Assembly (NCBI GenBank): GCA_964397545.1
Contig: CAYNIW010000001.1
Location: forward strand, 254,073 to 318,072
Length of the DNA: 64,000 nucleotides
Source of the DNA: JAFGIG01 sp964397545
Lineage (GTDB): Bacteria; SDB-A
Reading direction: 5' to 3'
A program made the position numbers and the translations under genes. A model generated the notes under the pieces. The model searched no databases and was not told the DNA's origin. It saw only the letters and a program-made list of their open reading frames with translations. Positions 25,718-34,701 of this stretch are shown one piece after another; the first letter of the stretch is position 1, and each line of letters opens with the position of its first letter.

Positions 25718-27087
25718 TTCATCACCTCCGTTATGGGTGAAAATAATTCAGATGAATCAAGAATGCCGACGCTCCTTTTCAAATTAACAAAACAGAGGAC
25801 CATGTCGGCTTTGGCTGAAATGAAGTCGGTTTGGGCTTCGGATTTCATCAGGTGTGCGTCGAGAAGTTCAGAGTTGGTAATAACTCCGCTGTCAAAACGC
25901 AGTTGGGAAAGAGACAAGTATTCCTCGGCGGAGAGGAGTTTTTCAGAGGAAGTTTTCAGCTTTTTATCAGCCAGTTCGAGTTCGAGAATGTTCTTTCTGA
26001 TTTCAAATTCAATTATCTCTCTCGCCGACAGAAGATTTTCTCTCGCCTGAGCGAGGGAAGAGGACGATGCCCCGACCTGCGCCGCTCTGCCGAACCCTTC
26101 GAAAATGCTTAAATTGAAATCAACCCCAAGAATCCAGCCTGTCTCCCATTCGTCTTTGAGCTCAAAATCCGGATTGCTGGCTCTAAGTGTCGCGAAAAAA
26201 TTTACATCAGGAAGAAACCTCGCGAGGGAAATGGTTTTTCTTTTGACAGCGGCTGAGAGGTTGAGCTCAGCGACTGAAAGTTCGCCTCTATTTGCCAGTC
26301 CGATTTCGACAAGAATGTTTTCGTCAAGTCTTCCTATGCAGATGTCGGGGAAAGAATCTTCTAAAAATATTTCCGTCGACATTTCAATGCCCGATAGCCT
26401 GCAGAGATTTATCTTTGACAATTTCAGGGCGTTTTCCGCAGCCAGTAGAGCTAAAAGTGCGTTCTCGTGATGAATTTTGGTTTTTTGCAGGTCGTTTTCT
26501 ATAAGGACTCCGTTCCTGTATAGGTTTTCAACGTCTTTGAGGTGACTTCTTATCGCCGTCTCGTAACTTTGAGCGGATAAAAGGAGCTCTTTTGCCCTGA
26601 AATATTCACAACACGCCGCGACGCATTCCAAAAGGATATTTTGACGGGTGATTTCTATGTATTCATCGGCGCTCTCTCTCATAAGGGAGGTTATTCTGTA
26701 ATTGTTATAGATTTTTCCTCCCCAGAAAACCGGCTGGACGAGAGAGATTGAAGCGGTTTTAAAATCTTCTTTTGAAAAAGCTATAAAAGTGTCAATAGCA
26801 GGTGTTATTCCTACTATCTCGGAGGGATTTTGCACCGAAAAAACAGGAAGGGAAGGAACGGAAAGAAGAGTTCCGAGAGGTCTGTCGATTTTAGTGTAAT
26901 TAAAGTTTGCCCGTATAACCGGAAGCATGTTCCCAAAAGCGGCGGCTTCTGTGTTTCCGGCTATATCGGAATTGAACTCGGCGCATCTTATCTCGTGGCT
27001 GTTCTCAAGGCTCATGCGGACAAATTCCTGGATATCGAGGACTGTCGCAGTAGCCGTGATTGAATAAAATATAAAAAGAATCTTCAT
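25714..27087 (-). CDS. TolC-like outer-membrane efflux factor
   Basis: Outer-membrane channel of the tripartite pump; 457 residues with two coiled-coil OEP repeats (about 20-225 and 245-440) and a short N-terminal signal. Typical elements are FGNMLPVIRANFNY and the second-half RFLPDVNFFATL, followed by LSIFEGFGRAAQV. It overlaps marR by 4 nt at its 5' end and the fusion protein by 4 nt at its 3' end, so all four genes form one operon. Confidence 0.93.
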   Translation of the reverse strand: MKILFIFYSITATATVLDIQEFVRMSLENSHEIRCAEFNSDIAGNTEAAAFGNMLPVIRANFNYTKIDRPLGTLLSVPSLPVFSVQNPSEIVGITPAIDTFIAFSKEDFKTASISLVQPVFWGGKIYNNYRITSLMRESADEYIEITRQNILLECVAACCEYFRAKELLLSAQSYETAIRSHLKDVENLYRNGVLIENDLQKTKIHHENALLALLAAENALKLSKINLCRLSGIEMSTEIFLEDSFPDICIGRLDENILVEIGLANRGELSVAELNLSAAVKRKTISLARFLPDVNFFATLRASNPDFELKDEWETGWILGVDFNLSIFEGFGRAAQVGASSSSLAQARENLLSAREIIEFEIRKNILELELADKKLKTSSEKLLSAEEYLSLSQLRFDSGVITNSELLDAHLMKSEAQTDFISAKADMVLCFVNLKRSVGILDSSELFSPITEVMN

Positions 27088-27524
27088 TTCAAAAGCTCCT
27101 TGTTTGACTGGTATATTTTATTCATAAGATTCAGGGACAATATCTTTTCATCTTCATTGAGGCATTTTAATATTTTTCTTGCAAAATCCCTGTGAAGTTT
27201 TCTGCGGAGGACGAGAATGCTTTTGCCTTTTGGTGTGGTTTCGATTATATGAATCCTCGCGTCTTTGGATGAAAGTTTTTTTTTCACTAATCCTTTTATT
27301 TCGAGCGCGGAAATTTGATTTGAAACCGTCGGTTTTTTTACAGACAGCTTCTTTGCAAGAGTTGTAATCGTGCATACGGGTATTGAACTGATTAAAGTGA
27401 GGTATAGGAGCTGTTTTATTGTAAGGTTATGCGCTTCGGGCTTTTTTATGTAGTCGTTTTCAAAACAATCGAGCAGACCCGAGAAGTTCAGCACAACCTG
27501 TTCAAGGCGGTCATTGTATTTCAT
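27084..27524 (-). CDS. MarR-family transcriptional regulator
   Basis: Winged-helix repressor, 146 residues. The DNA-binding part is TTLAKKLSVKKPTVSNQISALEIKGLV, followed by a wing with KDARIHIIETTPKG. It leads the efflux operon, and a perfect inverted repeat overlaps the only good promoter upstream. It therefore probably represses itself and the pump and is released by a small-molecule ligand. That ligand is unknown. Confidence 0.94.
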   Translation of the reverse strand: MKYNDRLEQVVLNFSGLLDCFENDYIKKPEAHNLTIKQLLYLTLISSIPVCTITTLAKKLSVKKPTVSNQISALEIKGLVKKKLSSKDARIHIIETTPKGKSILVLRRKLHRDFARKILKCLNEDEKILSLNLMNKIYQSNKELLK

Positions 27525-27576
27525 TGCATTCTCCGCATTTATGAGGCTTTTATTTTTTTTTATTCCTTATTATTTT

Positions 27577-27596
27577 ATTAGTTAGCAATAACTAAT
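27577..27596 (-). promoter_or_regulatory. MarR operator, perfect inverted repeat
   Basis: ATTAGTTA and TAACTAAT flank a 4-nt GCAA spacer. This 20-bp perfect palindrome begins inside the -10 box and covers the expected transcription start of the marR operon. Size and position fit a MarR dimer site. Confidence 0.8.
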
Positions 27597-27625
27597 TATA
27601 TTCACGGTATGCGAATCTCTGTCAA
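27595..27625 (-). promoter_or_regulatory. Promoter of the marR-efflux operon
   Basis: On the minus strand, consensus TTGACA (27625-27620) is followed after 19 bp by consensus TATAAT (27600-27595). The spacing is 1-2 bp longer than ideal, which could make it activator-sensitive or weak. The marR ATG is 71 nt farther on. Confidence 0.7.
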
Positions 27626-27641
27626 GCAAAATGAGAGGATC

Positions 27642-27690
27642 AAAAAAAAGGATAAAGTAAAAATCAGTTTAATCTATTTCTCAGATTAAA
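27642..27690 (-). terminator. Possible terminator at the end of thiE
   Basis: An 8-bp perfect stem (TTTAATCT 27668-27675 with AGATTAAA 27683-27690) overlaps the last thiE codons. On the minus strand it is followed by a T-rich stretch ending in eight T residues (27649-27642). The stem is AT-only apart from two GC pairs, so it is weak. Confidence 0.4.
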
Positions 27691-28317
27691 TCCTATTTCT
27701 ATTCTCTTTTTAAGATCAATTACGGCGCTTCGGATGTCTTCGGCCATTGTTACCGCCGTTACAACAGCAGCGCAGTCGGCTCCTGACAGAATAATTTCAG
27801 AGATGTTTGAAGCCTTTACTCCGCCGATGGCGACCAGAGGGATTTTGAGTATTTTTGAGAAATAGCAGACGCCGGAAAGACCCACGGGGATGTCCAAATC
27901 CGTTTTTGTCGCTGTAGCAAATACAGGGCTTAACGCCGCGTAATCCGCTCCTGCCGCAACCGCTTCGCGGGCTTCATTTTCGGTGCGGAATGAAACTCCG
28001 AGTATTTTATCAAAGCCAATAAATTCCCTGGCCTCTGCCGCTTTAATATCTGTCTGTCCTATGTGAAGGCCGTCGGCTTTAGATTCTTCAACAAGATGAG
28101 CCCTGTCGTTTATTATGAACAATGTCCCCGATTCCAGTGCTATTTTTCTAAGGGAAAGGGCTTTTTCGAGAAACTTTTGGTCAGAAAGGTTTTTGTCCCT
28201 GAACTGCAGAATATCCACTCCTGCGCGGCAGGCGTCCAGAGCGATTTCTTCAACGCTCCTTCCGAGCGTTAGAAGCGAATCCGTGACAAGGTAAAGCCCT
28301 TTGATTTTTCTTTTCAA
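27664..28317 (-). CDS. thiE: Thiamine-phosphate synthase
   Basis: Joins HMP-pyrophosphate and thiazole phosphate to form thiamine phosphate; 217 residues, TIM barrel. Motifs are LYLVTDS, DILQFRDKN, FIINDRAHL, GLHIGQTD and LVAIGGVKASN, the phosphate and substrate loops of the family. It overlaps thiM by 4 nt, so the pair can make thiamine phosphate from salvaged thiazole alcohol. HMP supply is not encoded here. Confidence 0.95.
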   Translation of the reverse strand: MKRKIKGLYLVTDSLLTLGRSVEEIALDACRAGVDILQFRDKNLSDQKFLEKALSLRKIALESGTLFIINDRAHLVEESKADGLHIGQTDIKAAEAREFIGFDKILGVSFRTENEAREAVAAGADYAALSPVFATATKTDLDIPVGLSGVCYFSKILKIPLVAIGGVKASNISEIILSGADCAAVVTAVTMAEDIRSAVIDLKKRIEIGFNLRNRLN

Positions 28318-29123
28318 CTGCCCAAAACGCGGATTTTTAAAGATTTCTTTATTTCATCGGGGGTAACTGTGAAAATTTTGTCTCTGAGACTGATTTCGAA
28401 CGATGCAGGTCCGTTGGAACTGCCTGCCGCTATTTCACCCATCAAAGAAAAAAAGGAGACTCCACAGAGCGCCGCAAGAAAAGGATCTTTTTCAACAGCC
28501 GCAAAACAGGCTACTGATGTTGAAGAAGAACATCCCGTGCCAGTGACTTTTCCCATTATTTCGTGCCCGTTTAGACACACAGCGGTTTTATCATAACAGG
28601 CAATTATGTCTTGAACGCCGGTTACTGCCAAAACAGCGCCGAGTTTTTTCGAAGCCTCGAGTGTTTTTTCGACAGCGGCTTCCTGTGATTCTTTTGAATC
28701 TACGCCGACGATATCTGCTTTCATACCGGCGCAGGAGAGGGCTTCGGCAAGATTAGCGCGAATAATTGATACTTTTATCTCTGAAATTATCCTTGCCGAA
28801 ACCTGTGTTCTCAGTTTTGTCGCTCCCGCTCCGACGGGGTCGAAGACGACTGGGATTCCGAGTTCCTGGGCTTTCTTTCCCGCGGCTATCATGGAATCTA
28901 CGAGTTCCGGCCAGAGAGTTCCGATGTTGAGAAGAAGGCATCCGGCGAAAGAGGTCATTTCTTCAACTTCTCCTAATGCGTGCGACATTACAGGCTGAGC
29001 GCCAATGGCGAGCGTTATATTGGCGGTCTGGTTCATGACGACGAAATTTGTGATGTGATGAATAAGAGGTTTTTCTTTTCTTATTTTTTCGAGATTGCTA
29101 AAAATGATTCTGTCGAAATCCAT
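28314..29123 (-). CDS. thiM: Hydroxyethylthiazole kinase
   Basis: Phosphorylates 4-methyl-5-hydroxyethylthiazole for thiamine salvage; 269 residues. Signatures are PLIHHITNFVVMNQTAN, VFDPVGAGAT and the catalytic anion hole GKVTGTGCSSS with its Cys. It is followed by thiE with a 4-nt overlap. No TPP riboswitch was found in the 107 nt upstream, so regulation may be by other means. Confidence 0.95.
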   Translation of the reverse strand: MDFDRIIFSNLEKIRKEKPLIHHITNFVVMNQTANITLAIGAQPVMSHALGEVEEMTSFAGCLLLNIGTLWPELVDSMIAAGKKAQELGIPVVFDPVGAGATKLRTQVSARIISEIKVSIIRANLAEALSCAGMKADIVGVDSKESQEAAVEKTLEASKKLGAVLAVTGVQDIIACYDKTAVCLNGHEIMGKVTGTGCSSSTSVACFAAVEKDPFLAALCGVSFFSLMGEIAAGSSNGPASFEISLRDKIFTVTPDEIKKSLKIRVLGS

Positions 29124-29230
29124 GGGTTACTCCTTTTATCTAATCATAACTTTATTATTATACTTATTCCGAAAAAAAAGAAAAAGAGTTAAAATGGTTA
29201 TGAAGGGTTTTAAAAAATCTGTTCTGAAAA

Positions 29231-30157
29231 ATGATGACGAGAATAGCTATAGTTGGAGTAGGGGGCGTCGGCGGCTACATAGGCGCCAGGTTGTGTCATT
29301 TCAGAAAAATTAAAAAGTTTTACCATATCGTCTTCGTCCAGAGAGGAGAGGGCTTAAACGCGCTGAAAAAAAACGGCATAACCCTCGTGACGGACAAAAA
29401 TAAATACACTTCTTTCCCGGATATGACAACAGATGATCCCTCCGATCTCGGTGTATTTTCGCACGTCATATTCTGCGTGAAAAGCTATCAGCTCGAAGAA
29501 GCCCTGAGATTGACCAGAAACAACATAGATAAAAATACGGTTATAATCCCATTGCTAAACGGAATTGAAGTTAAAAAGCGGATAAAAAATTATTATCCTT
29601 TCGCGAAAGTAATGGACGGATGTATATATGTAAGTTCGGAGATTATTTATCCCGGCGTCATAAAACAGACAGGCTCGGCGGGGTATCTTTATTTCGGTGC
29701 CCAAAACTCGAATGAATCCGAGCACAGAGTTTTTTTGGAGATATTCAAAAATGCGAGGATAAAAACCGTATTCGAAAAAAACATGGAACGCAGAATCTGG
29801 GAAAAATTCCTTCTCCTTTGCCCTTTCGCCACCTTGTCTTCCTATTACAACTGCGCCGCGGGAGATATTGCCGCCAGCGATGAAAGAATAAGAGAATTTG
29901 TCTCTCTCATGAAAGAGATAATTTGCCTCGCAAAAGCCAAGGGCGTCGTTTTAAGCGAAAAAGATATAAAAACGAATTTGGAAAGATTTTCTTATTTTTC
30001 CAAAGATACAAAAACTTCTTTTCAAAGGGACTTTGAATCCGGAAAAAAAACCGAAATTGACGTTCTGACGGGTTATGTTGTGGAAGAGGCAAAAAAAATG
30101 AACATAGAATCGCCGCTTCATGTCTTTTTTTACGAAAAACTCTCCGAACTCTCCTGA
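29231..30157 (+). CDS. Ketopantoate reductase family protein
   Basis: NADPH-dependent 2-dehydropantoate 2-reductase fold (PanE/ApbA), 308 residues. The N-terminal Rossmann loop is GVGGVGGYIGARL and the catalytic Lys fits CVKSYQL (about residue 78). The C-terminal helical domain has WEKFLLLCPFATLSSYYN and FESGKKTEIDVLTGYVV. It would act in pantothenate and CoA synthesis, but no panB, panC or panD is near, so a related reductase role is possible. Divergent from thiM. Confidence 0.85.
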   Translation: MMTRIAIVGVGGVGGYIGARLCHFRKIKKFYHIVFVQRGEGLNALKKNGITLVTDKNKYTSFPDMTTDDPSDLGVFSHVIFCVKSYQLEEALRLTRNNIDKNTVIIPLLNGIEVKKRIKNYYPFAKVMDGCIYVSSEIIYPGVIKQTGSAGYLYFGAQNSNESEHRVFLEIFKNARIKTVFEKNMERRIWEKFLLLCPFATLSSYYNCAAGDIAASDERIREFVSLMKEIICLAKAKGVVLSEKDIKTNLERFSYFSKDTKTSFQRDFESGKKTEIDVLTGYVVEEAKKMNIESPLHVFFYEKLSELS

Positions 30158-30195
30158 TTCTGTCTTTCTGAAAGCATTAAAGAAGGGATATGCGC

Positions 30196-30783
30196 ATGGA
30201 AAAAAATATTGACAGACTTGAAACGAAAATGGTTTTTCTCAGGGAAATAGACAAATTGAAATCGGTTTTACGCCGCACTTATCTTATTGACGGATCAAGG
30301 CGTGAAAACAGCGCGGAACATTCATGGCATCTCGCCATGATGGTCATTGTCCTCAATGAGTTTTCAAATGAACAGGTTGATGTGCTGAAAGTATTAGAGA
30401 TGGTCCTCATTCACGACATTGTCGAGATAGACGCCGGAGACACTTTTTTATATTCGGACTCTAAAGAAGAAAAAAAGATAAAAGAGGAAAAAGCCGCAAA
30501 GAGGATTTTCGGACTTTTGCCGAAAGAACTTAGCGACGAATTTTCCCGGTTGTGGACGGAATTTGAAGAGAAAAAAACTCCGGAGGCGAAGTTCGCGGCG
30601 GCTATAGACCGTCTCGAGCCCGTAATGCAGAATCACGCGACAGGAGGCAGGGCTTGGAGAGAAAACGGAGTAAAAAAAGAGCAAGTCCTCTCTGCGAACA
30701 GACACATTGAGGAAGGTTCGGTTGTCATCTGGAATTTCGTTTCAAAACTGATTGAAGAATGCTCTGAAAAATTAATGTTTTAA
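30196..30783 (+). CDS. HD-domain phosphohydrolase, YfbR/HDDC2-like
   Basis: Metal-dependent HD hydrolase of about 195 residues. The ATG at 30196 is 8 nt after AGAAGGG; the ATG at 30190 is too close to it. Metal ligands are visible in NSAEHSWHLA, LIHDIVEIDAGD and AAIDRLEP (H, HD and D). The family includes 5'-deoxynucleotidases, the most likely activity. It lies between the ketopantoate-reductase-like gene and the large cyclase-like gene, all on the plus strand. Confidence 0.85.
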   Translation: MEKNIDRLETKMVFLREIDKLKSVLRRTYLIDGSRRENSAEHSWHLAMMVIVLNEFSNEQVDVLKVLEMVLIHDIVEIDAGDTFLYSDSKEEKKIKEEKAAKRIFGLLPKELSDEFSRLWTEFEEKKTPEAKFAAAIDRLEPVMQNHATGGRAWRENGVKKEQVLSANRHIEEGSVVIWNFVSKLIEECSEKLMF

Positions 30784-30799
30784 TCATTATCTTTCTAAG

Positions 30800-33700
30800 A
30801 TGCAAGGCTCTGTTCCATTATTTCTCAGAAAAAACTTTGAAGAAAAATTCGGTTCTTTCGAAGGCGCGGTCGTCAATGCCGATATTGCCGGATTCACTGA
30901 GCTCACGGAAAACCTCTCAAGTCACGGCAAAAGAGGAGTCAGAATCATAACTTTTATTTTGGACAATTTTTACGGAACAGTCTTTAAAAAGGCGAAGAAA
31001 TACGGCGGGTATGTGATTTCTCTTTCAGGAGATTCTTACACTGCGGTCTTTCCCGGCAGAAATTCCCTTAAAAAAGGAATCAATGCAGGATTTGAAATAA
31101 AAAGAGAAATTGAAGGGTCAAAATTTGTCACACCGGACGGCGAGTCAGCCGTTTTTCTCAGGACAGCTGTTTCTGCAGGTGAAATTTCATGGTTCTCTTT
31201 CGGCAAAAAGAAGGAAGAATATCATGTTTTCAGCGGAGAACCGGTGTTTTCTGTTTTTAACGCTCAGAAAAAGACCCCTCCTGGCGGCTTTAGTGTAATC
31301 ACAGGTAAAGCCGCTTTATCGAACATTGGATTTCAATTCCCCATAATCGGCAAAATTGGAAAAAATATCATAGTTCTCGGTGATAAAAAGAGGAAAAGAA
31401 GAAAACTGTTCGGCGTAAACGACTATGCCGGATCGAGAGAAGGAAAACCGTCGAGCGAATTTAGGCACGCTGGATGCGTCTTTATAAAAATAAAAAGAGT
31501 GAAGAGTGAAAACGAAGCGCTTCAAATTTCCGAGGATGTGGTTAAAATGTCGTCAGATTTCGGAGGTTATATAAACGATATCGAAGCCACGGAGGATGGA
31601 ATCGTTTACTTTATTCTCTTCGGAGCTCCTTTGTCGAGAAGCGGTGACCTCCGAAGAGCGTTCGAGTTTATGCTTGCTCTGAGAGAAAAGTATCCCAGAA
31701 ATTTATCATCTTCCTGTGTTTCTGGAAAAATATTCGCAGGTTATTTTTCCTCGGGCGGTAAATACAGATACGCGGTAAATGGAGAGGCGATTAATCTTTC
31801 TTCGAGAATTCTGAAAATGGCAAAGACCGGAGATTGTCTTTGTGAAGCCCAAACAGCCGCGGGGTTAAAGGACAAATTTTATTTCAAGCCCTCACAAAAG
31901 CATAAATTCAAAGGGATCCGCGATAGGGTGGGGATGCTGAATCTTGTGAAAACAAAGAAACAAAAGAAAATTAACCCGCGGCTGCATACGAGAAAAGATC
32001 TGATACTGAAAATTTCAGGCATAATAAGCGGAGCAAAAGAGAGGAAGATTATTGCAGTATCAGGCGAAAGCGGAATGGGGAAGAGTTCGGTCGTTGACGG
32101 TTTATGCGCGGCTTTCAGAGGAAAGACTTTCATAGTCAGAATAAAAGGCGACGAATTGAAAAAAGACTCTTTTCAGCCTTTTAAAAGTTTTCTATATGAA
32201 ACTCTCATAACTTCCGGCTGCAGAACTGTCTATTCGAGAAAGAAGGCATTTGAGAATAAGTATTCAGAAATAGAAGATTCCTTTTATTCACGAAAAAAAA
32301 ATAAAGCGAAGGCATTGGAACTCAAAGAGGAATTGAAAAGTATAAAACATTTTTTAGGATATCTTTGCGGCATAGATAATTACAGAGCGACCATTGAAAA
32401 AATTGATCCCGTGAAAATGCCTGATCAGATTAAATCTTCCATAATCTCTTTTCTGTCAATCTATCTGAAGGGGAAAAGAAGGCTGTTGTTTTTTGACGAC
32501 GCCGACAAACTCGATTCTGCGAGTGCTGATTTAATCCAAAAAATGCTTGTCAATGAATCATTCAAAAAAGCGGTTTTTGTATTTGCTTCCGGGAAAGAAA
32601 TCTCTTTTCTGAAAAATCATACCGGAATAAAAACTTTTCGCTTTAAACTCGGCAGATTGAGCCGCGAAAAGACAAGATACACTGCTGAAGCTTTTTTTGG
32701 GAGAAGCATAGACGGCAAACTCAAAAGATTCATCCACGAAAAGTCTCTCGGAAATCCGATGATATTAGAGGAGCTCTGCAGGTTCTTAAAAATTTCAGGT
32801 CATGTTATCGAAAAGAAACGGAAGTTGACTTTTTCGGGGGACGAGAAAGAGATATCGGGAAACATGTTTTCGCTCATTGCCGGAAGAATAGACAAAATAG
32901 AAGAGAAATTCAGGCGGACACTGAACTCCTGTGCCGTCCTGGGTGAGGAATTCGAGAAAGATGAACTGGTTTCAATGGTAAATATGGCAAAAGGGGGTTG
33001 TTTTACTCCTGAAACATGCCGAGCGTTGGATTTTTTTGAAAAGGAAAAATTCATTGAGTATTCCCGAAGCAAGGTTAGGTTCAGACACAGCCTCATCAGA
33101 GACACGGTGTATGAAATGCTGTCTCTGACGAGTCTTGAATCAGAACACAGGTTTGCGGCGGCGGCGCTGGAAAAACACTACGGTGATGAAAGCCGAAAAC
33201 AAGGAGAAATCGCATTTCACTGGGAAATCGCCGAGAAATACGAAAAGGCGTTCTGCCGATGGTTCAAATCGGCGGTGTATTTCAGGGAGACATATGACTT
33301 GCCTGGGGCGGTTTATTCCGCTGAAAAAGCCCTGTATTGTCTTGAAAAGTGCGAAAAGAGGGATGAAAAAAAAGTCATTTCATTGATGTGCGATATCAGC
33401 GAAGACCTGCTGAACAATTATTCTCTTTTAGAAGCTGAAAATTACCTTTCATCTTCGCTTGAAAGATACAAAAGATCCGGGGTCAGAGACCTCTCTATTA
33501 TTTTCCGAATATACTCTTTGATGGGAAAGCTATACAAGAAAAAGGGAAATTACGAAACCTCATTATCTTATTTTCGAACAGCTTTCAAACTATGGCCTCT
33601 CGGTGTTCAGGGCAGAATGAAAAGGGAAGTGTTCAACGAAATGGGAGATGTCTATGAGCAAATGGAGAATTTCAAAAAATCTTTAAGGCTCAGAAGGCGT

Positions 33701-34657
33701 TGTTTATACTTAGTAGAAAAAGAGGGGGCTGAAAAATCAGTTGAATTTGAAGCGTTGAACAGCATAGGCTCCACCCTAATAAACCTTGGCGAACTTAAAG
33801 AAGCCCTCAAATATCTCGACAAAGCCGCCGGGATGGCAAAAGAATCAGGGGAAATTCAGGAGCACAGAAGAGCCTCTGTCCTGAACAACATCGGTGTCGC
33901 TTATTACTATCTCGGAGAATATGAAAAATCGGCATTTTTTAATTTCGGAGCGCTTGATGTGTTCAAGAAAATTTACGGGCATAATAACATCGAAGTCGCT
34001 TTTCTCATGAGCAATATTGGCGGCCTTCTGAATAAAATGAGGAAATACGAGGAGGCGAGAAAATATCTGATAAGAGCGGCGGATGTTTACAGAAAAAACG
34101 GCATGAGCTTGCATTCAGATGCCATAAGAGTTTATGTGAATCTCGGTTACAACCATTTTTCGAGGAAAAACTACAGACGCGCCGTGGATTGCTACCGCAG
34201 AGTGATAGAGCTTTCAAAAACCGGCGATGCAGGAGAAAACACGGATGTCGCCGTATCTTACAACTTTCTCGGAAAAATTGAAACAGAGAAGAAAAAGTAT
34301 GACAGTGCGCTTGAGAATTTCCAAAGATCCCTGAGAATATTTAATAATACCTGCGGAAAAGAGAGCATCTACACCGCTTATGTTTACGGATCAATGGCGA
34401 AGGTCTATTTTTATTTATCCGAAAAAGATAAATCGTTAAAACTGTATAAGCGTTCTTATGACCTGTTCAGAAAAACTTTCGGAGATGAAAATGAAGACTC
34501 CGTTTTTGCGGCTGTATCCTATGCGGAAGCTCTCGCCAAGTCAGGGCAGAAAGATTCTGCAGAGAAAGTTTTTGAAAGTATCAATAAGAATGAAATTTCC
34601 GACCCCGAGCTTGAGGAAAAAATCCAAAATCTTTCAAGAACGCTTTTACATAAGTGA
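30800..34657 (+). CDS. Soluble-adenylyl-cyclase-like protein: two cyclase domains, STAND ATPase, TPR repeats
   Basis: A 1285-residue cytosolic signalling protein. Two class III cyclase homology domains lie at about 20-190 and 222-385. The first has both metal-binding Asp (D28 in NADIAGFTEL, D78 in LSGDSY) but lacks the transition-state Asn/Arg. The second lacks the Asp pair but has N332 and R336 in GEAINLSSRI. Together they could build one active site, as in mammalian soluble adenylyl cyclase. A STAND-type ATPase follows, with Walker A GESGMGKSS (422-430) and Walker B RRLLFFDDADK (about 565). From about 830 on there are roughly ten TPR repeats. The Lys/Asp that select ATP are not evident, so the product or activity is uncertain. 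No Shine-Dalgarno sequence is visible. Confidence 0.85.
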   Translation: MQGSVPLFLRKNFEEKFGSFEGAVVNADIAGFTELTENLSSHGKRGVRIITFILDNFYGTVFKKAKKYGGYVISLSGDSYTAVFPGRNSLKKGINAGFEIKREIEGSKFVTPDGESAVFLRTAVSAGEISWFSFGKKKEEYHVFSGEPVFSVFNAQKKTPPGGFSVITGKAALSNIGFQFPIIGKIGKNIIVLGDKKRKRRKLFGVNDYAGSREGKPSSEFRHAGCVFIKIKRVKSENEALQISEDVVKMSSDFGGYINDIEATEDGIVYFILFGAPLSRSGDLRRAFEFMLALREKYPRNLSSSCVSGKIFAGYFSSGGKYRYAVNGEAINLSSRILKMAKTGDCLCEAQTAAGLKDKFYFKPSQKHKFKGIRDRVGMLNLVKTKKQKKINPRLHTRKDLILKISGIISGAKERKIIAVSGESGMGKSSVVDGLCAAFRGKTFIVRIKGDELKKDSFQPFKSFLYETLITSGCRTVYSRKKAFENKYSEIEDSFYSRKKNKAKALELKEELKSIKHFLGYLCGIDNYRATIEKIDPVKMPDQIKSSIISFLSIYLKGKRRLLFFDDADKLDSASADLIQKMLVNESFKKAVFVFASGKEISFLKNHTGIKTFRFKLGRLSREKTRYTAEAFFGRSIDGKLKRFIHEKSLGNPMILEELCRFLKISGHVIEKKRKLTFSGDEKEISGNMFSLIAGRIDKIEEKFRRTLNSCAVLGEEFEKDELVSMVNMAKGGCFTPETCRALDFFEKEKFIEYSRSKVRFRHSLIRDTVYEMLSLTSLESEHRFAAAALEKHYGDESRKQGEIAFHWEIAEKYEKAFCRWFKSAVYFRETYDLPGAVYSAEKALYCLEKCEKRDEKKVISLMCDISEDLLNNYSLLEAENYLSSSLERYKRSGVRDLSIIFRIYSLMGKLYKKKGNYETSLSYFRTAFKLWPLGVQGRMKREVFNEMGDVYEQMENFKKSLRLRRRCLYLVEKEGAEKSVEFEALNSIGSTLINLGELKEALKYLDKAAGMAKESGEIQEHRRASVLNNIGVAYYYLGEYEKSAFFNFGALDVFKKIYGHNNIEVAFLMSNIGGLLNKMRKYEEARKYLIRAADVYRKNGMSLHSDAIRVYVNLGYNHFSRKNYRRAVDCYRRVIELSKTGDAGENTDVAVSYNFLGKIETEKKKYDSALENFQRSLRIFNNTCGKESIYTAYVYGSMAKVYFYLSEKDKSLKLYKRSYDLFRKTFGDENEDSVFAAVSYAEALAKSGQKDSAEKVFESINKNEISDPELEEKIQNLSRTLLHK

Positions 34658-34667
34658 AAATTTAAGT

Positions 34668-34701
34668 AAAAAAAGGAGGCGGTAAACCGCCCCCTTTTTT
34701 T
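34668..34701 (+). terminator. Bidirectional terminator between cyclase-like gene and sorting-domain gene
   Basis: GGAGGCGG and CCGCCCCC pair (one A-C mismatch) around the loop TAAA, with A7 before and T7 after. It sits between two convergent genes and can serve both strands. Confidence 0.88.

Noticed and set aside
29124..29230. TPP riboswitch upstream of thiM
   Set aside because: The conserved CTGAGA and ACCTGA elements are absent in these 107 nt on the minus strand.
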